Origin: Duganella sp. Root336D2
GTDB taxonomy: Bacteria > Pseudomonadota > Gammaproteobacteria > Burkholderiales > Burkholderiaceae_D
Direction: 5' to 3'
Assembly: GCF_001425005.1 (NCBI RefSeq)
Contig: NZ_LMDB01000003.1
Coordinates: 124,264-188,263 of the forward strand
DNA length: 64,000 nucleotides
Both the position numbers and the translations under genes were made by a program. Below the pieces are notes generated by a model, which saw only the letters and a program-made list of their open reading frames with translations, was not told the origin of the DNA and ran no database searches. This document shows, piece by piece, positions 34,487-43,611 of the stretch (positions are counted from its first letter, which is position 1; every line of letters begins with the position of its first letter).

Positions 34487-36193
34487 TCAATCCTCTAACT
34501 GGTTACTGATACGCATCGCCTCCGAGACAGTGGTACGTCCCTGCACCACCTGCTGCACCGCATGGCGCCGCAGGGTCTGCCCGGCCATCTGCTGGGACGC
34601 AGCCTTGAGGAAGGTTGCCGGGTCCGGATCATTGGCAGCGTCCACCACCGACTGGGTCATTTCCAGCAGCTCATAAATCCCGGTGCGTCCGCGATAGCCA
34701 AGGCCATTGCAATGGGAACAGCCCTTGCCATAGAAGTAGCGGCCCATGTCGACCTTGTCCTTGAGCTCGAGGCTGAGCCATTCGTGCTCGTTCGGCGTCA
34801 AGGTGTAAGGCGTGGTGCAGGACTCGCAGATCAGGCGCAGCAAGCGCTGCGCCAGCACGGCCTGCAGCGAGCTGCCCACCATATAGCGCGGCACCCCCAT
34901 GTCCATCAGGCGCAGCGGTGTGCTGGCGGCATCGTTGGTGTGCAGGGTCGACAGCACCAGGTGGCCCGTCATTGCGGCGCGCAGGCCGATCTGGGCGGTT
35001 TCCTGGTCGCGCATTTCGCCGACCAGCACGATATCCGGGTCCTGGCGCAGCGCGGAGCGCAGCACGCGCGCAAAATCGAGCTCGATCTTCTCATTGACCT
35101 GCACCTGGTTGATGCCGGCCAGGCGGTATTCGACCGGGTCTTCGACGGTGATCAGTTTCTTTTCCATCGAATTGAGTTCGGCCAGCGCGCAGTACAGCGT
35201 GGTGGTCTTGCCGCTGCCGGTGGGCCCGGTCACCAGCACCAGGCCGTTCGGGCGCGCCACGATGGCGCGGAAGCGGTCCAGCAACGGCTTGGGCATGCCG
35301 ATGGCATCCAGGCGCAAAGTCATGCCGCTCTGGTTCAGCAAACGCATGACGATGGATTCGCCGTACTGCGTCGGCATGGTGGAAATACGCACGTCGATGC
35401 GGGCAGCCTTCACCCGCACGGCGAAGCGGCCATCCTGCGGCAGGCGCTTCTCGGAGATGTCCAGGTCGGACATCAGTTTCAGGCGCAGCGCCAGTGCCTG
35501 CGCGATCTTGATATCCGCTTCCGTTTGCAGGTGCAGCACGCCGTCGATACGGAAGCGGATCTGCAGCCGGCCTTCCTGCGGCTCGATGTGGATGTCGGAC
35601 GCGCGCACCTGGGCCGCATCGTCGAACAGCGATTGCAGCAGCTTGACCACCGGCGCTTCTTCCAGCCCCGGACTGGCGGCAGCGAGTGCGCCAAAGTCCA
35701 CCGAGCCCTCGCCCATCTCCTGTTCCAGCTCGCGTGCCAGGCCGGAGATGTCTTCCGTGCGGCGGTAAATGCGGTCGATGGCGGCCAGCACCTCGGTCTC
35801 GTTGACCACGGCCAGCTCGATAGTCTGTTTCAGCAGGCGTGCAATTTCGTCATACGCAAACAGGTCGGTCGGGTCGGACAGGCCGACCAGCATGGTTCCC
35901 TTGCGGTCTTCCAGCACCAGGGCGCGGAAGCGGCGCGCCTGGGTTTCCGGCAGCAGCCGAACCAGGTCGGAACTGATCTGGTAGAACTTGAGGTTGATGT
36001 AGGGGATGTTGAGCTGGCGCGCGAGCGCGCCGGAAATCTGTTCTTCGGTGACAAAGCCGTGTTCAACGAACACCCGCCCCAGTTTTCGCCCGCTGCGCTT
36101 CTGCTCCGCGAGCGCCATGCCCAACTGTTCTTCCGACAGCAGCTTTTGCTGCACCAGGATTTCACCTAAACGAACCTTTTCCGGTCTCGTCAT
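34487..36193 (-). CDS. mshE: MSHA assembly ATPase MshE (GspE/PilB family)
   Basis: MshE powers pilus extension and, in other species, senses c-di-GMP through its N-terminal domain. The 568 residues carry an MshE N-terminal domain (RLGEILVQQKLLSEEQLGMALAEQKRSGRKLGRVFVEHGFVTEEQ, about 8-52), Walker A GPTGSGKTT at 323-331, the Asp-box VEDPVEY, Walker B DPDIVLVGEMRD and a C-terminal zinc tetracysteine (CESC...CSHC). A GGGGAAG ribosome site precedes the ATG. The N-terminal pattern includes the RLGxxL motif and spacing reported for c-di-GMP binding. It is first in the left operon. Confidence 0.94.
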   Translation of the reverse strand: MTRPEKVRLGEILVQQKLLSEEQLGMALAEQKRSGRKLGRVFVEHGFVTEEQISGALARQLNIPYINLKFYQISSDLVRLLPETQARRFRALVLEDRKGTMLVGLSDPTDLFAYDEIARLLKQTIELAVVNETEVLAAIDRIYRRTEDISGLARELEQEMGEGSVDFGALAAASPGLEEAPVVKLLQSLFDDAAQVRASDIHIEPQEGRLQIRFRIDGVLHLQTEADIKIAQALALRLKLMSDLDISEKRLPQDGRFAVRVKAARIDVRISTMPTQYGESIVMRLLNQSGMTLRLDAIGMPKPLLDRFRAIVARPNGLVLVTGPTGSGKTTTLYCALAELNSMEKKLITVEDPVEYRLAGINQVQVNEKIELDFARVLRSALRQDPDIVLVGEMRDQETAQIGLRAAMTGHLVLSTLHTNDAASTPLRLMDMGVPRYMVGSSLQAVLAQRLLRLICESCTTPYTLTPNEHEWLSLELKDKVDMGRYFYGKGCSHCNGLGYRGRTGIYELLEMTQSVVDAANDPDPATFLKAASQQMAGQTLRRHAVQQVVQGRTTVSEAMRISNQLED

Positions 36194-36372
36194 ACCACTT
36201 CCCCGATTACATTATTTGCTGGCATTGTATGCGAAGGAATCGTGCAAGCATAGCAAATCCAGTTAGCAGAATAACCACACTCCAGCCACGATGCTGGAGC
36301 GCGACGAATTCTTGCGATACGTGATCCAATTGCAGGGCCCATTTCCAATCGACCCGATGCCTGCACGCCGCC
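36194..36372. promoter_or_regulatory. Shared divergent promoter region of the two filament loci
   Basis: The 179 bases separate mshE (minus strand) from the AAA ATPase gene of the right locus (plus strand). The region holds no gene I can support. It includes a GC dyad with 7-bp arms at 36280-36299 (CTCCAGC and its complement around CACGAT). I found no convincing -35/-10 pair on either strand. Because both operons read outward from here, their promoters and any common regulation should lie in this spacer. Confidence 0.6.
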
Positions 36373-37257
36373 ATGTACCAGCAACATTTTGGCCTGCACG
36401 AGGCCCCCTTCGGCATTACGCCGAACCCCGCCTTTTTTTATAGCGGGAATACGCGCGGCGAAATCCTGTCCGCCTTGCTTTACGCTGTCACCCAAGGCGA
36501 AGGTATCGTCAAGGTGACCGGCGAAGTCGGCTGCGGCAAGACCATGCTGTGCCGCATGCTCGAGGCGCGCTTGCCGCGCGGCGTCGACGTGCTCTACCTC
36601 GTCAATCCAACTTTGGGCCCGCAGGAAGTATTGCATGCCATCGCCGCCGAGCTCGGACTCAACACCAACGGCCGCCGTGCCGATGAGGTGTTGCGCGCCC
36701 TGCACGCCGAACTGATCGCTCGCCATGCCGCCAAGCACCGCGTGGTGCTCCTGGTCGAAGAAGCGCAGGCGATGCCGCTTGAAACGCTGGAGCAGGTGCG
36801 CCTGCTGACCAACTTGGAAACCGCCAGCAGCAAGCTGTTGCAGATCGTGCTATTCGGCCAGCCGGAACTGGATGAGCATCTGGCCCTGCCGCGCATGCGG
36901 CAACTGCGCGAGCGCATCACGCACAGCTTCAATGTGCCGCCGATGCCGCGCGAGCAGATCCCCTACTTCCTGTCGCACCGCTTGCGCGCTGCAGGCTACC
37001 AGGGGCCGGAACTGTTCAGCCGAGGCGCGGTGCGGCTGATTGCGCGCGGCTCGCAAGGCATCGTTCGCCGCATCAATGTACTGGCGGACAAATCGCTGAT
37101 GGCTGCCTTTGCCGAGGATTTGCCGTATGTAAATTCCTACCACGTGCGGCAGGCGATTGAAGACAGCCTTTATTCGTGCGCGGTGGTTCGCGGTAATCGC
37201 AGTATGATCGTTTTCGATAAACTCCTGGCAACTTGCTTCAGGCGGCGAACGACATGA
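36373..37257 (+). CDS. Second MshM-like AAA ATPase (right filament locus)
   Basis: This 294-residue ExeA-like ATPase is paralogous to mshM at 21189. It starts MYQQHFGLHEAPFGITPNPAFFYSG, has Walker A GEVGCGKT (50-57), Walker B VVLLVEEAQ and the same LLTNLETASSKLLQIVLFGQPEL sensor region. Unlike mshM it lacks a C-terminal transmembrane helix, so it may be soluble or rely on another anchor. It is the first gene of the plus-strand locus and overlaps the secretin gene by four bases. No clear ribosome site is seen. Confidence 0.9.
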   Translation: MYQQHFGLHEAPFGITPNPAFFYSGNTRGEILSALLYAVTQGEGIVKVTGEVGCGKTMLCRMLEARLPRGVDVLYLVNPTLGPQEVLHAIAAELGLNTNGRRADEVLRALHAELIARHAAKHRVVLLVEEAQAMPLETLEQVRLLTNLETASSKLLQIVLFGQPELDEHLALPRMRQLRERITHSFNVPPMPREQIPYFLSHRLRAAGYQGPELFSRGAVRLIARGSQGIVRRINVLADKSLMAAFAEDLPYVNSYHVRQAIEDSLYSCAVVRGNRSMIVFDKLLATCFRRRTT

Positions 37258-39074
37258 AGAACCTTGCGGCTTCCCTGTTATGCGTCCTGCTTGCGGCTTG
37301 CGCAGCGCCGAAACTTCCCCTATCCCCTACCCATGTGGCCGAACCCGAGCCGGTGGCAGGCGCGATTCCGGAACCGGTGCAGCAAAGCGCCGCACTTGCG
37401 CCGCCCCGGCCGGCTGCGCGGCAGGAGACCTATAGCGTGTCGGTGCACCGCGTACCGGTGCAATCGGTGCTGTTTGCGCTGGCGCGCGATGCAGGGCTGA
37501 ATGTCGACGTGCATCCTGCTATTGATGGCACGGTAACGCTGAATGCACTCGACCAGACCTTGCCGCAGCTATTGGCGCGCATCGGCAAGCAAGTCGATAT
37601 GCGCTACGAACTGCAGGGAAAGAACCTGCTGGTGCTGCCGGACCAGCCGTACTGGAACCACTACAAGATCGACTACGTCAATATCGCGCGCAGCACCAAT
37701 AGCAGCGTGAGTATCGCGACGCAGATTTCCACCACGGGCGGTTCTGCCTACGGTGGCGGCGGCACGCCATCCAACCCGGTACCCACTGCCGGCAGTTCGC
37801 TGGGCAGCGGCGGCAACAACAACTCCACGACATCGGTTGCCAATCGTTCCGATAACAATTTCTGGTACAGCCTCGAGAAGAATATTCGCGATATGCTGCG
37901 CCCGACCACGCTCAATGACCAGCTTACCGATCCGCTGGCGCAGATGCGCGAACAAGCCAATGCGATGATGCAGCAAATGCAGGCCGGAGGCGGTGCTGCA
38001 CCGGAAGCCGGCTACCCTGGCGCGCAGGCCAGTGCGGCGCAGGCACGCGCACTAGTTGGCGGGCCTGCCGCGAATACCGCGTTCGGTAACGGCGGGGCCC
38101 CAGCGGGCCGTAACCCGCCGTCCGTGATCGCCAATCCGGAAGGCGGTTTGCTATCCGTGCGCGCCACCAGCCGGCAGCATGAAAAGGTACAGGAATTCCT
38201 CGACATCATCATGTCCACCGCCAAACGGCAAGTACTGATCGAGGCGACCATCATCGAGGTCAAGCTCAGCGACCAGTACCAGCAGGGCATCAACTGGGCG
38301 CGCATCAATAGCAATGGCAAGCTGGGACAGGGACAGGTCGGCACCACACCACTTCCCTCCGGCGTAGCGCCAAAAAGCTCGGCCGGGGTCTTCATCTTTG
38401 ACTACGCCAACCCGACTACACGCTTCGGCAATATCACGGCCACCATCCAGCTGCTGGAATCGTTTGGCAAAGTAAAGGTGCTGAGCAGCCCCAAGATCAG
38501 CGTGCTGAACAACCAGACGGCTTTATTGAAAGTGGTCGACAACAGCATCTTCTTTACGCTGAAAGTCACGCCTGCGGTCCTCACGTCGACCGGCACCATT
38601 GCGACGCCGGCCACCTATGAGTCCAAGGTGGAGACGGTACCAGTGGGCTTCGTCATGAGCGTAACGCCGCAGATTTCGGCGGAAGATGAAGTCACGCTCA
38701 ATGTGCGGCCGACCATTACGCGCATTGTCGATTATGTCGAGGACCCCAATCCCGAATTGAGCAAACAGAATGTGAAGAGCCGGGTACCGGTGATCCAGGC
38801 CCGTGAAATGGAGTCCATCCTCAAGATCCAGAGCGGACAGGTCGCCGTCATGGGCGGCTTGATGCAGGATTCCGTCGACAACAAGAAAGACAGCATTCCC
38901 TTGCTCGGTTCCGTGCCGGTGCTGGGCAACCTGTTCTCGTACCGTAATGAGACGGCCAGCAAAACCGAACTGGTGATCTTCCTGCGGCCGGTGGTCGTGA
39001 AGGATGCCAGCCTGGCTGGCGACTATCGCAGCTACCGCTACCTCATGCCCCCGCGGCCGGCGGGTGAATTATGA
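37254..39074 (+). CDS. Second MshL-like secretin (right filament locus)
   Basis: The 606-residue secretin starts at the ATG at 37254 (MKNLAASLLCVLLAAC, lipoprotein Cys16), in an ATGA overlap with the ATPase stop. An earlier in-frame start lies inside the upstream gene and is not used. It has an N-terminal STN-like domain (TYSVSVHRVPVQSVLFALARDAGLNVDV), a variable linker rich in Gly, Asn and Ala, and the secretin core (VLSSPKISVLNNQTALLKV; VPVLGNLFSYRNET). It would form an outer-membrane pore. It is a divergent homolog of mshL with its own N-terminal region, so substrates may differ. Confidence 0.92.
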   Translation: MKNLAASLLCVLLAACAAPKLPLSPTHVAEPEPVAGAIPEPVQQSAALAPPRPAARQETYSVSVHRVPVQSVLFALARDAGLNVDVHPAIDGTVTLNALDQTLPQLLARIGKQVDMRYELQGKNLLVLPDQPYWNHYKIDYVNIARSTNSSVSIATQISTTGGSAYGGGGTPSNPVPTAGSSLGSGGNNNSTTSVANRSDNNFWYSLEKNIRDMLRPTTLNDQLTDPLAQMREQANAMMQQMQAGGGAAPEAGYPGAQASAAQARALVGGPAANTAFGNGGAPAGRNPPSVIANPEGGLLSVRATSRQHEKVQEFLDIIMSTAKRQVLIEATIIEVKLSDQYQQGINWARINSNGKLGQGQVGTTPLPSGVAPKSSAGVFIFDYANPTTRFGNITATIQLLESFGKVKVLSSPKISVLNNQTALLKVVDNSIFFTLKVTPAVLTSTGTIATPATYESKVETVPVGFVMSVTPQISAEDEVTLNVRPTITRIVDYVEDPNPELSKQNVKSRVPVIQAREMESILKIQSGQVAVMGGLMQDSVDNKKDSIPLLGSVPVLGNLFSYRNETASKTELVIFLRPVVVKDASLAGDYRSYRYLMPPRPAGEL

Positions 39075-40708
39075 GCTTGCTGATGCAGGCCTTGCGCAAG
39101 GCCGAACGCGCGCGCGCGCAGAACGGACATGATGCGGAACACGAGCCCAGCCTGGAGCCGCCACCATTTGGTGCGGATGCCGTGCCTTCGCCTGCGCCGA
39201 TCGAAGGCGGACCTGCCTTCGCTGTCATGCCTGACGCCTGGCGGCTCGAACCGCTTGATGCCGAGCCACCGGTCGTTGCGGCGCAGGAAGCGGCACATGA
39301 CCCTGTGCCGCCGCAAGCGCGCCATGAGCCGAAGCAGCCGCCGCCTGCAGCGGCCGCCCCACGCGCCACAGTTTCGCCCCGCGCGGCGGCAGGCAGCCCG
39401 GGCAACGGGGCCGCCGCTGGCCCAGGGAAAGGCATGGAGGCTGGCGGGTCGCGCAGCGCGGGATTGCAGCGGGCGATGGCCTCGCCACCGCGCCGGCTTG
39501 CGATCCTGGCCGCCGCCCTGGCGGCCCTGCTCGCGGTATTTGCCTTTATTTACTGGCGTGCCGTGTCAGCGCCCGGCCCCGGAGCGCGGCTGCCGATGGT
39601 GCCCATGCCGGCGCCCGGATCGCCTCCGGTAGCGCAGGACGGCTCGCAGCAAGGTGCGCCCATACCGGTGACACCCTATGTTACCCCGCCCGGCGGCGAT
39701 CCCGGCCTGCAGGCCGCTGCACCAGGCAGCGCCGCCGGTGCAGCCGAAGCCGGCGCGGGCGACTCGTTTGCCTCGGCGGGCGCCAACGGGACTTCGGGAT
39801 TGGTCGGCGCAGGCGCTGCCACGCCAACGCCAACGCCTGCCGCAAAAGCGCCAGCCTCGCGCCCGAATGCCGAGGTTGCGATCCCCACGCCCGAACAGCT
39901 TGCCGCCATCACCGATCCCGCCATTCGCGCCGAAGCAATGCGCGACGCCGGGGAACGCGCGGCACGGCAGGTGCGCGCAGAGGGCGCGGCAGCGTCGCAA
40001 CCGGCTGGAGGGCAAAGCAGGCTGCAGGCACAAAATGCCGGCAGCATTGCGGCCAGCGTCGTAAGATCGCCTGCGCCTAAAACAGCAATAGGCGACACCG
40101 GCACCGTCCAGTTTGTGCGCAGCACGGCGTCGAGCCAGGTCGAGCCAGCCGTACAGAATGGCTACGCCGCCCTGAAGTCCGGCGACCTCGCCACCGCGCA
40201 CCAGCAATACGATCTCGCCCTGCTGCAAGACCCGACGAACCGCGACGCACTGCTCGGCGCCGCCGCCGTGGCGCTGCGCGAACACGATGGGCAACAGGCA
40301 TCCAGCAATTACCTGCGCCTGCTCGAACTGGACCCCAACGACCCGGATGCCCTGGCCGGACTCACCGAACTGCGCCCCGGCGACCTGCAGGCAAACGAGA
40401 TCAAACTGCGCGGCCTGGCGCGCCAGCACCCCGACTCCGGCCCCGTGCAATTCGCCCTTGGCAACCTGTTCGCGCGCCAGGGCCGCTGGCCGGAAGCCCA
40501 GCAAAGCTACTTCCGCGCCTTCAGCGCCATGCCCGAAAACGCGGACTACGCTTTCAACCTTGGCGTCGGCCTTGACCGCATGAACCAGCCGCGCCTGGCC
40601 CAAACCTATTACCGCCGCGCGCTGGAACTGGCGCAGGCCAGTCCTCCAACATTCAACATCGAAGCCGTCCGCAAGCGATTGCAAATCCTGGAAACGCCGC
40701 CCCGATAA
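39071..40708 (+). CDS. MshN-like TPR membrane protein (right filament locus)
   Basis: The 545-residue protein starts MSLLMQALRKAERARAQ, a GspB/MshN-like cytoplasmic lead. It has a single helix (about 141-162, AILAAALAALLAVFAFIYWRAV), a long Pro/Ala/Gly-rich periplasmic linker and a C-terminal TPR array (from about 355, for example LKSGDLATAHQQYDLALLQDP). It is longer than MshN of the left locus (362) because of the linker. It overlaps the secretin stop by four bases and precedes the ATPase by six bases. Confidence 0.87.
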   Translation: MSLLMQALRKAERARAQNGHDAEHEPSLEPPPFGADAVPSPAPIEGGPAFAVMPDAWRLEPLDAEPPVVAAQEAAHDPVPPQARHEPKQPPPAAAAPRATVSPRAAAGSPGNGAAAGPGKGMEAGGSRSAGLQRAMASPPRRLAILAAALAALLAVFAFIYWRAVSAPGPGARLPMVPMPAPGSPPVAQDGSQQGAPIPVTPYVTPPGGDPGLQAAAPGSAAGAAEAGAGDSFASAGANGTSGLVGAGAATPTPTPAAKAPASRPNAEVAIPTPEQLAAITDPAIRAEAMRDAGERAARQVRAEGAAASQPAGGQSRLQAQNAGSIAASVVRSPAPKTAIGDTGTVQFVRSTASSQVEPAVQNGYAALKSGDLATAHQQYDLALLQDPTNRDALLGAAAVALREHDGQQASSNYLRLLELDPNDPDALAGLTELRPGDLQANEIKLRGLARQHPDSGPVQFALGNLFARQGRWPEAQQSYFRAFSAMPENADYAFNLGVGLDRMNQPRLAQTYYRRALELAQASPPTFNIEAVRKRLQILETPPR

Positions 40709-40714
40709 AGCACA

Positions 40715-42409
40715 ATGGCCGACACGCAGAAAATCCCGCTCGGCAAACTGCTGATCCAGAAAGGCGTCATCAGCCAAGACCAGCTGCGGATCGCACTGAC
40801 CGAGCAAACACGCAACAACGAGCCCCTGGGCAAGTTGCTGATTGCGCTCGGCTTCGTGACCGAAGCGACGATGCGCGAGGCGCTCAGCGAAAAGCTGAAT
40901 ACCCGCTCGGCCGACCTGAAAAGCCTGGTGGTCGACGCCGTTGCACTCCAGCTGATTCCCAAGGAGGTGGCCAAGCGCTACCGGGTCTTCCCCATCGTGT
41001 ACGAACGGGCGACCGATGAACTGGTGCTGGCCATGTCCGACACCACCAACATCGTCGCGCTCGACCAGATCAACGCCATGCTGGTCAAGGGCATCACGCT
41101 GGTGCCGCTGCTGGTCAACGATTCCGATATCGCCTACGCCATTGACCATTACTACGGTTTTGAGCTGTCGATCGACGGCATCCTGCACGAAATCGAAACC
41201 GGCGAGGTGACGCTGGATGCCGCCTCCGACGAATACAGCCAGCCCATGGTGCGCCTGATCGACGCCCTGCTGGCCGATGCGGTGCAGAACAGCGCTTCGG
41301 ATATCCACTTCGAGCCCGAGCACAGCTTCCTGCGCATCCGCTACCGTATCGACGGCATCCTGCGCCAGATCCGCAGCCTGCACCGCTCGTACTGGCCCGC
41401 CATGGCCGTGCGGCTCAAGGTGATCAGCCATATGAACATCGCGGAAACCCGCGCGCCGCAGGATGGCCGCATTTCGATCCGGTTTTCCGGCCGCCAGATC
41501 GACTTTCGCGCCAGCAGCCAGCCCACCACCCATGGCGAAAACATCGTGCTGCGCGTGCTGGACCGCCAGAAAGGCATCGTCCCCCTGGAAAAGCTGGGCC
41601 TGGCCGAGCATGAACTCGACGTATTGAAGCTGATGATCGCGCGGCCCGACGGGCTGATCCTTGTCACCGGCCCCACTGGCAGCGGCAAGACCACCACGCT
41701 GTACTCGATCCTGAACCATATCAACACGGAATCCGTGAACATCATGACCATGGAAGACCCGGTCGAATATCCCATGCACCAGATCCGCCAGACCTCGGTC
41801 AACGAATCGGCCAAGCTGGGCTTTGCCGACGGCATCCGCTCCATGATGCGCCAGGACCCCGACGTGATCCTGGTCGGCGAAATCCGTGACAAGGAGACCG
41901 CCGACATGGCGCTGGCGGCAGCCATGACCGGGCACCAGGTCTATTCCACGCTGCACACCAATTCCGCGGTCGGCGCCATTCCGCGCCTGCTCGACCTTGG
42001 CGTAGTAGCCGATGTCCTGTCGGGGAATATCATCGGCATCATCGCCCAGCGCCTGGTGCGCAAGCTTTGCCCGCACTGCAGGCAGCCGGTCGAAGCCGAC
42101 GAACTGGAACGACGCCTGCTCGGGCTCCCGGCCGACCAGGCGCCCGTCACGATCTTCCGCGCCGGCGCCTGCGACCGCTGCGCGCACCAGGGCTACAAAG
42201 GCCGCATGGCGATCATGGAGCTGTTGCGAATGAGCGCTGAATTTGACGAAATGGTGGCGCGCCGCGCACCGGCGCGGGAGCTGCGCAATGCCGCCCGTGC
42301 CGCCGGCCTGCACTCGCTGGTAGACGACGGCATGCGCCGCGTGATGGAAGGCCTGACCACGCTGGACGAGGTGTCGCGCGTGGTCGACCTCACTGACAGG
42401 CTGAGCTGA
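40715..42409 (+). CDS. Second GspE/PilB-type assembly ATPase (right filament locus)
   Basis: The 564-residue ATPase has an MshE N-like domain (IPLGKLLIQKGVISQDQLRIALTEQTRNNEPLGKLLIALGFVTE, about 7-50), Walker A GPTGSGKTT at 319-327, MEDPVEYP, Walker B DPDVILVGEIRD and the C-terminal tetracysteine (CPHC...CDRC). The N-terminal spacing is close to the c-di-GMP-binding MshE domain, but arginine in the RLGxxL position is replaced (PLGKLL), which may alter binding. It is clearly distinct from mshE at 34487. No PilT-type retraction ATPase is present in either locus. Confidence 0.92.
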   Translation: MADTQKIPLGKLLIQKGVISQDQLRIALTEQTRNNEPLGKLLIALGFVTEATMREALSEKLNTRSADLKSLVVDAVALQLIPKEVAKRYRVFPIVYERATDELVLAMSDTTNIVALDQINAMLVKGITLVPLLVNDSDIAYAIDHYYGFELSIDGILHEIETGEVTLDAASDEYSQPMVRLIDALLADAVQNSASDIHFEPEHSFLRIRYRIDGILRQIRSLHRSYWPAMAVRLKVISHMNIAETRAPQDGRISIRFSGRQIDFRASSQPTTHGENIVLRVLDRQKGIVPLEKLGLAEHELDVLKLMIARPDGLILVTGPTGSGKTTTLYSILNHINTESVNIMTMEDPVEYPMHQIRQTSVNESAKLGFADGIRSMMRQDPDVILVGEIRDKETADMALAAAMTGHQVYSTLHTNSAVGAIPRLLDLGVVADVLSGNIIGIIAQRLVRKLCPHCRQPVEADELERRLLGLPADQAPVTIFRAGACDRCAHQGYKGRMAIMELLRMSAEFDEMVARRAPARELRNAARAAGLHSLVDDGMRRVMEGLTTLDEVSRVVDLTDRLS

Positions 42410-42410
42410 T

Positions 42411-43607
42411 ATGCCACAGTTCATTTACCGCGCCATGGACGCCAGCGGCAGCATCGTGCCGGGGAATATGGACGCGCATAATGTGCCCGACCTCGAACTG
42501 CGCCTGCAGCGCATGGCGCTGGACCTGATCGACTACCGCGAAACGCGCCAGCGCAAGCTGCGCATCGGCGGCCAGCGCGTGACGCGGCGCGACCTGATCA
42601 ACTTCTGCTTCCACCTTGAGCAAATGAGCAGTGCCGGCGTGCCGATGCTGGAAGGATTGCGCGACCTGCGCGATGGCGCCGACAACCTGCGGCTGCGAGA
42701 AATCATTACCGACCTGGTGGAGAAGATCGAAGGCGGCCTGCAACTCTCCAGTGCGCTGGCATCGTATCCGGAGGTCTTCGACCAGAGTTTTACCAGCCTG
42801 GTACGCGCAGGCGAGCAAAGCGGCAAGGTCAATGAAGTCTTCCGCGACCTGGCGGAAAACCTCAAATGGCAAGATGAGCTGGCGGCGCAGGCGCGCAAGG
42901 CCATCACCTATCCGGCCTTTGTGCTGGTCATCGTCAGCGGGGTGATGTTCTTCCTGATGATCTACCTGGTGCCGCAGCTGACTGCATTCATCAAGAACAT
43001 GGGGCAGGAGCTGCCGCTGCATACGCGTATCCTGATCGCGCTGTCGGACATTTTTATCCATTACTGGTACCTGCTGCTGGCGATGCCGGTGTTGGCGTGG
43101 CAGCTGCTGCGCTGGCAGTTGCGGCGCGACGATCGCACTGCTTTCGCCTTCGACCGCCTGATGCTGCGTGCGGTACCGGTGCTGCACAAACTGATCATGG
43201 CCCGCTTCGCGACCTATTTCGCCCTGATGTATTCCGCCGGGATTCCCGTGCTCGAATGCATTCGCCTGTCGGAAGGCATTGCCGGCAACCGCGTGGTGGC
43301 GGCCGCCATGCGCCGCGCGCGCGAGCTGATTTCGGAAGGCCATACCGTCGCTGCGGCCTTCAAGCAGGTCGAGCTGTTCCCGCCGCTGGTGGTGCGCATG
43401 CTGCGCGTTGGCGAAGCCACCGGCGCACTCGATGCGACGCTGCGCAATGTCGCCTATTTCTACAACCGCGAAGTAAGGGAGCGGATCGAGCGCATGCAAT
43501 CCATGATCGAGCCGGCGATGACCGTGATCCTCGGCATCGTGCTGGGCTGGATCATGCTCTCCGTGCTCGGGCCGATTTACGACACCATCAGTTCGATCAG
43601 GATCTGA
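42411..43607 (+). CDS. Second GspF/PilC-type platform protein (right filament locus)
   Basis: The 398-residue platform protein has two GspF domains (about 60-185 and 265-385) and hydrophobic helices (KAITYPAFVLVIVSGVMFFLMIYLVPQLTAF; IEPAMTVILGIVLGWIMLSVLGPIY). It starts one base after the ATPase stop and ends four bases before the next gene. It is paralogous to mshG at 33250, with which it shares the family layout. Confidence 0.93.
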   Translation: MPQFIYRAMDASGSIVPGNMDAHNVPDLELRLQRMALDLIDYRETRQRKLRIGGQRVTRRDLINFCFHLEQMSSAGVPMLEGLRDLRDGADNLRLREIITDLVEKIEGGLQLSSALASYPEVFDQSFTSLVRAGEQSGKVNEVFRDLAENLKWQDELAAQARKAITYPAFVLVIVSGVMFFLMIYLVPQLTAFIKNMGQELPLHTRILIALSDIFIHYWYLLLAMPVLAWQLLRWQLRRDDRTAFAFDRLMLRAVPVLHKLIMARFATYFALMYSAGIPVLECIRLSEGIAGNRVVAAAMRRARELISEGHTVAAAFKQVELFPPLVVRMLRVGEATGALDATLRNVAYFYNREVRERIERMQSMIEPAMTVILGIVLGWIMLSVLGPIYDTISSIRI

Positions 43608-43611
43608 GTCC

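Noticed and set aside
39566-42424. Very long open frame (952 codons) on the minus strand over the right-locus TPR protein and ATPase genes
   Set aside because: It is antisense to two well-supported genes in high-GC DNA, has His/Asp/Arg-rich low-complexity composition and no domain, so it is a codon-bias shadow.
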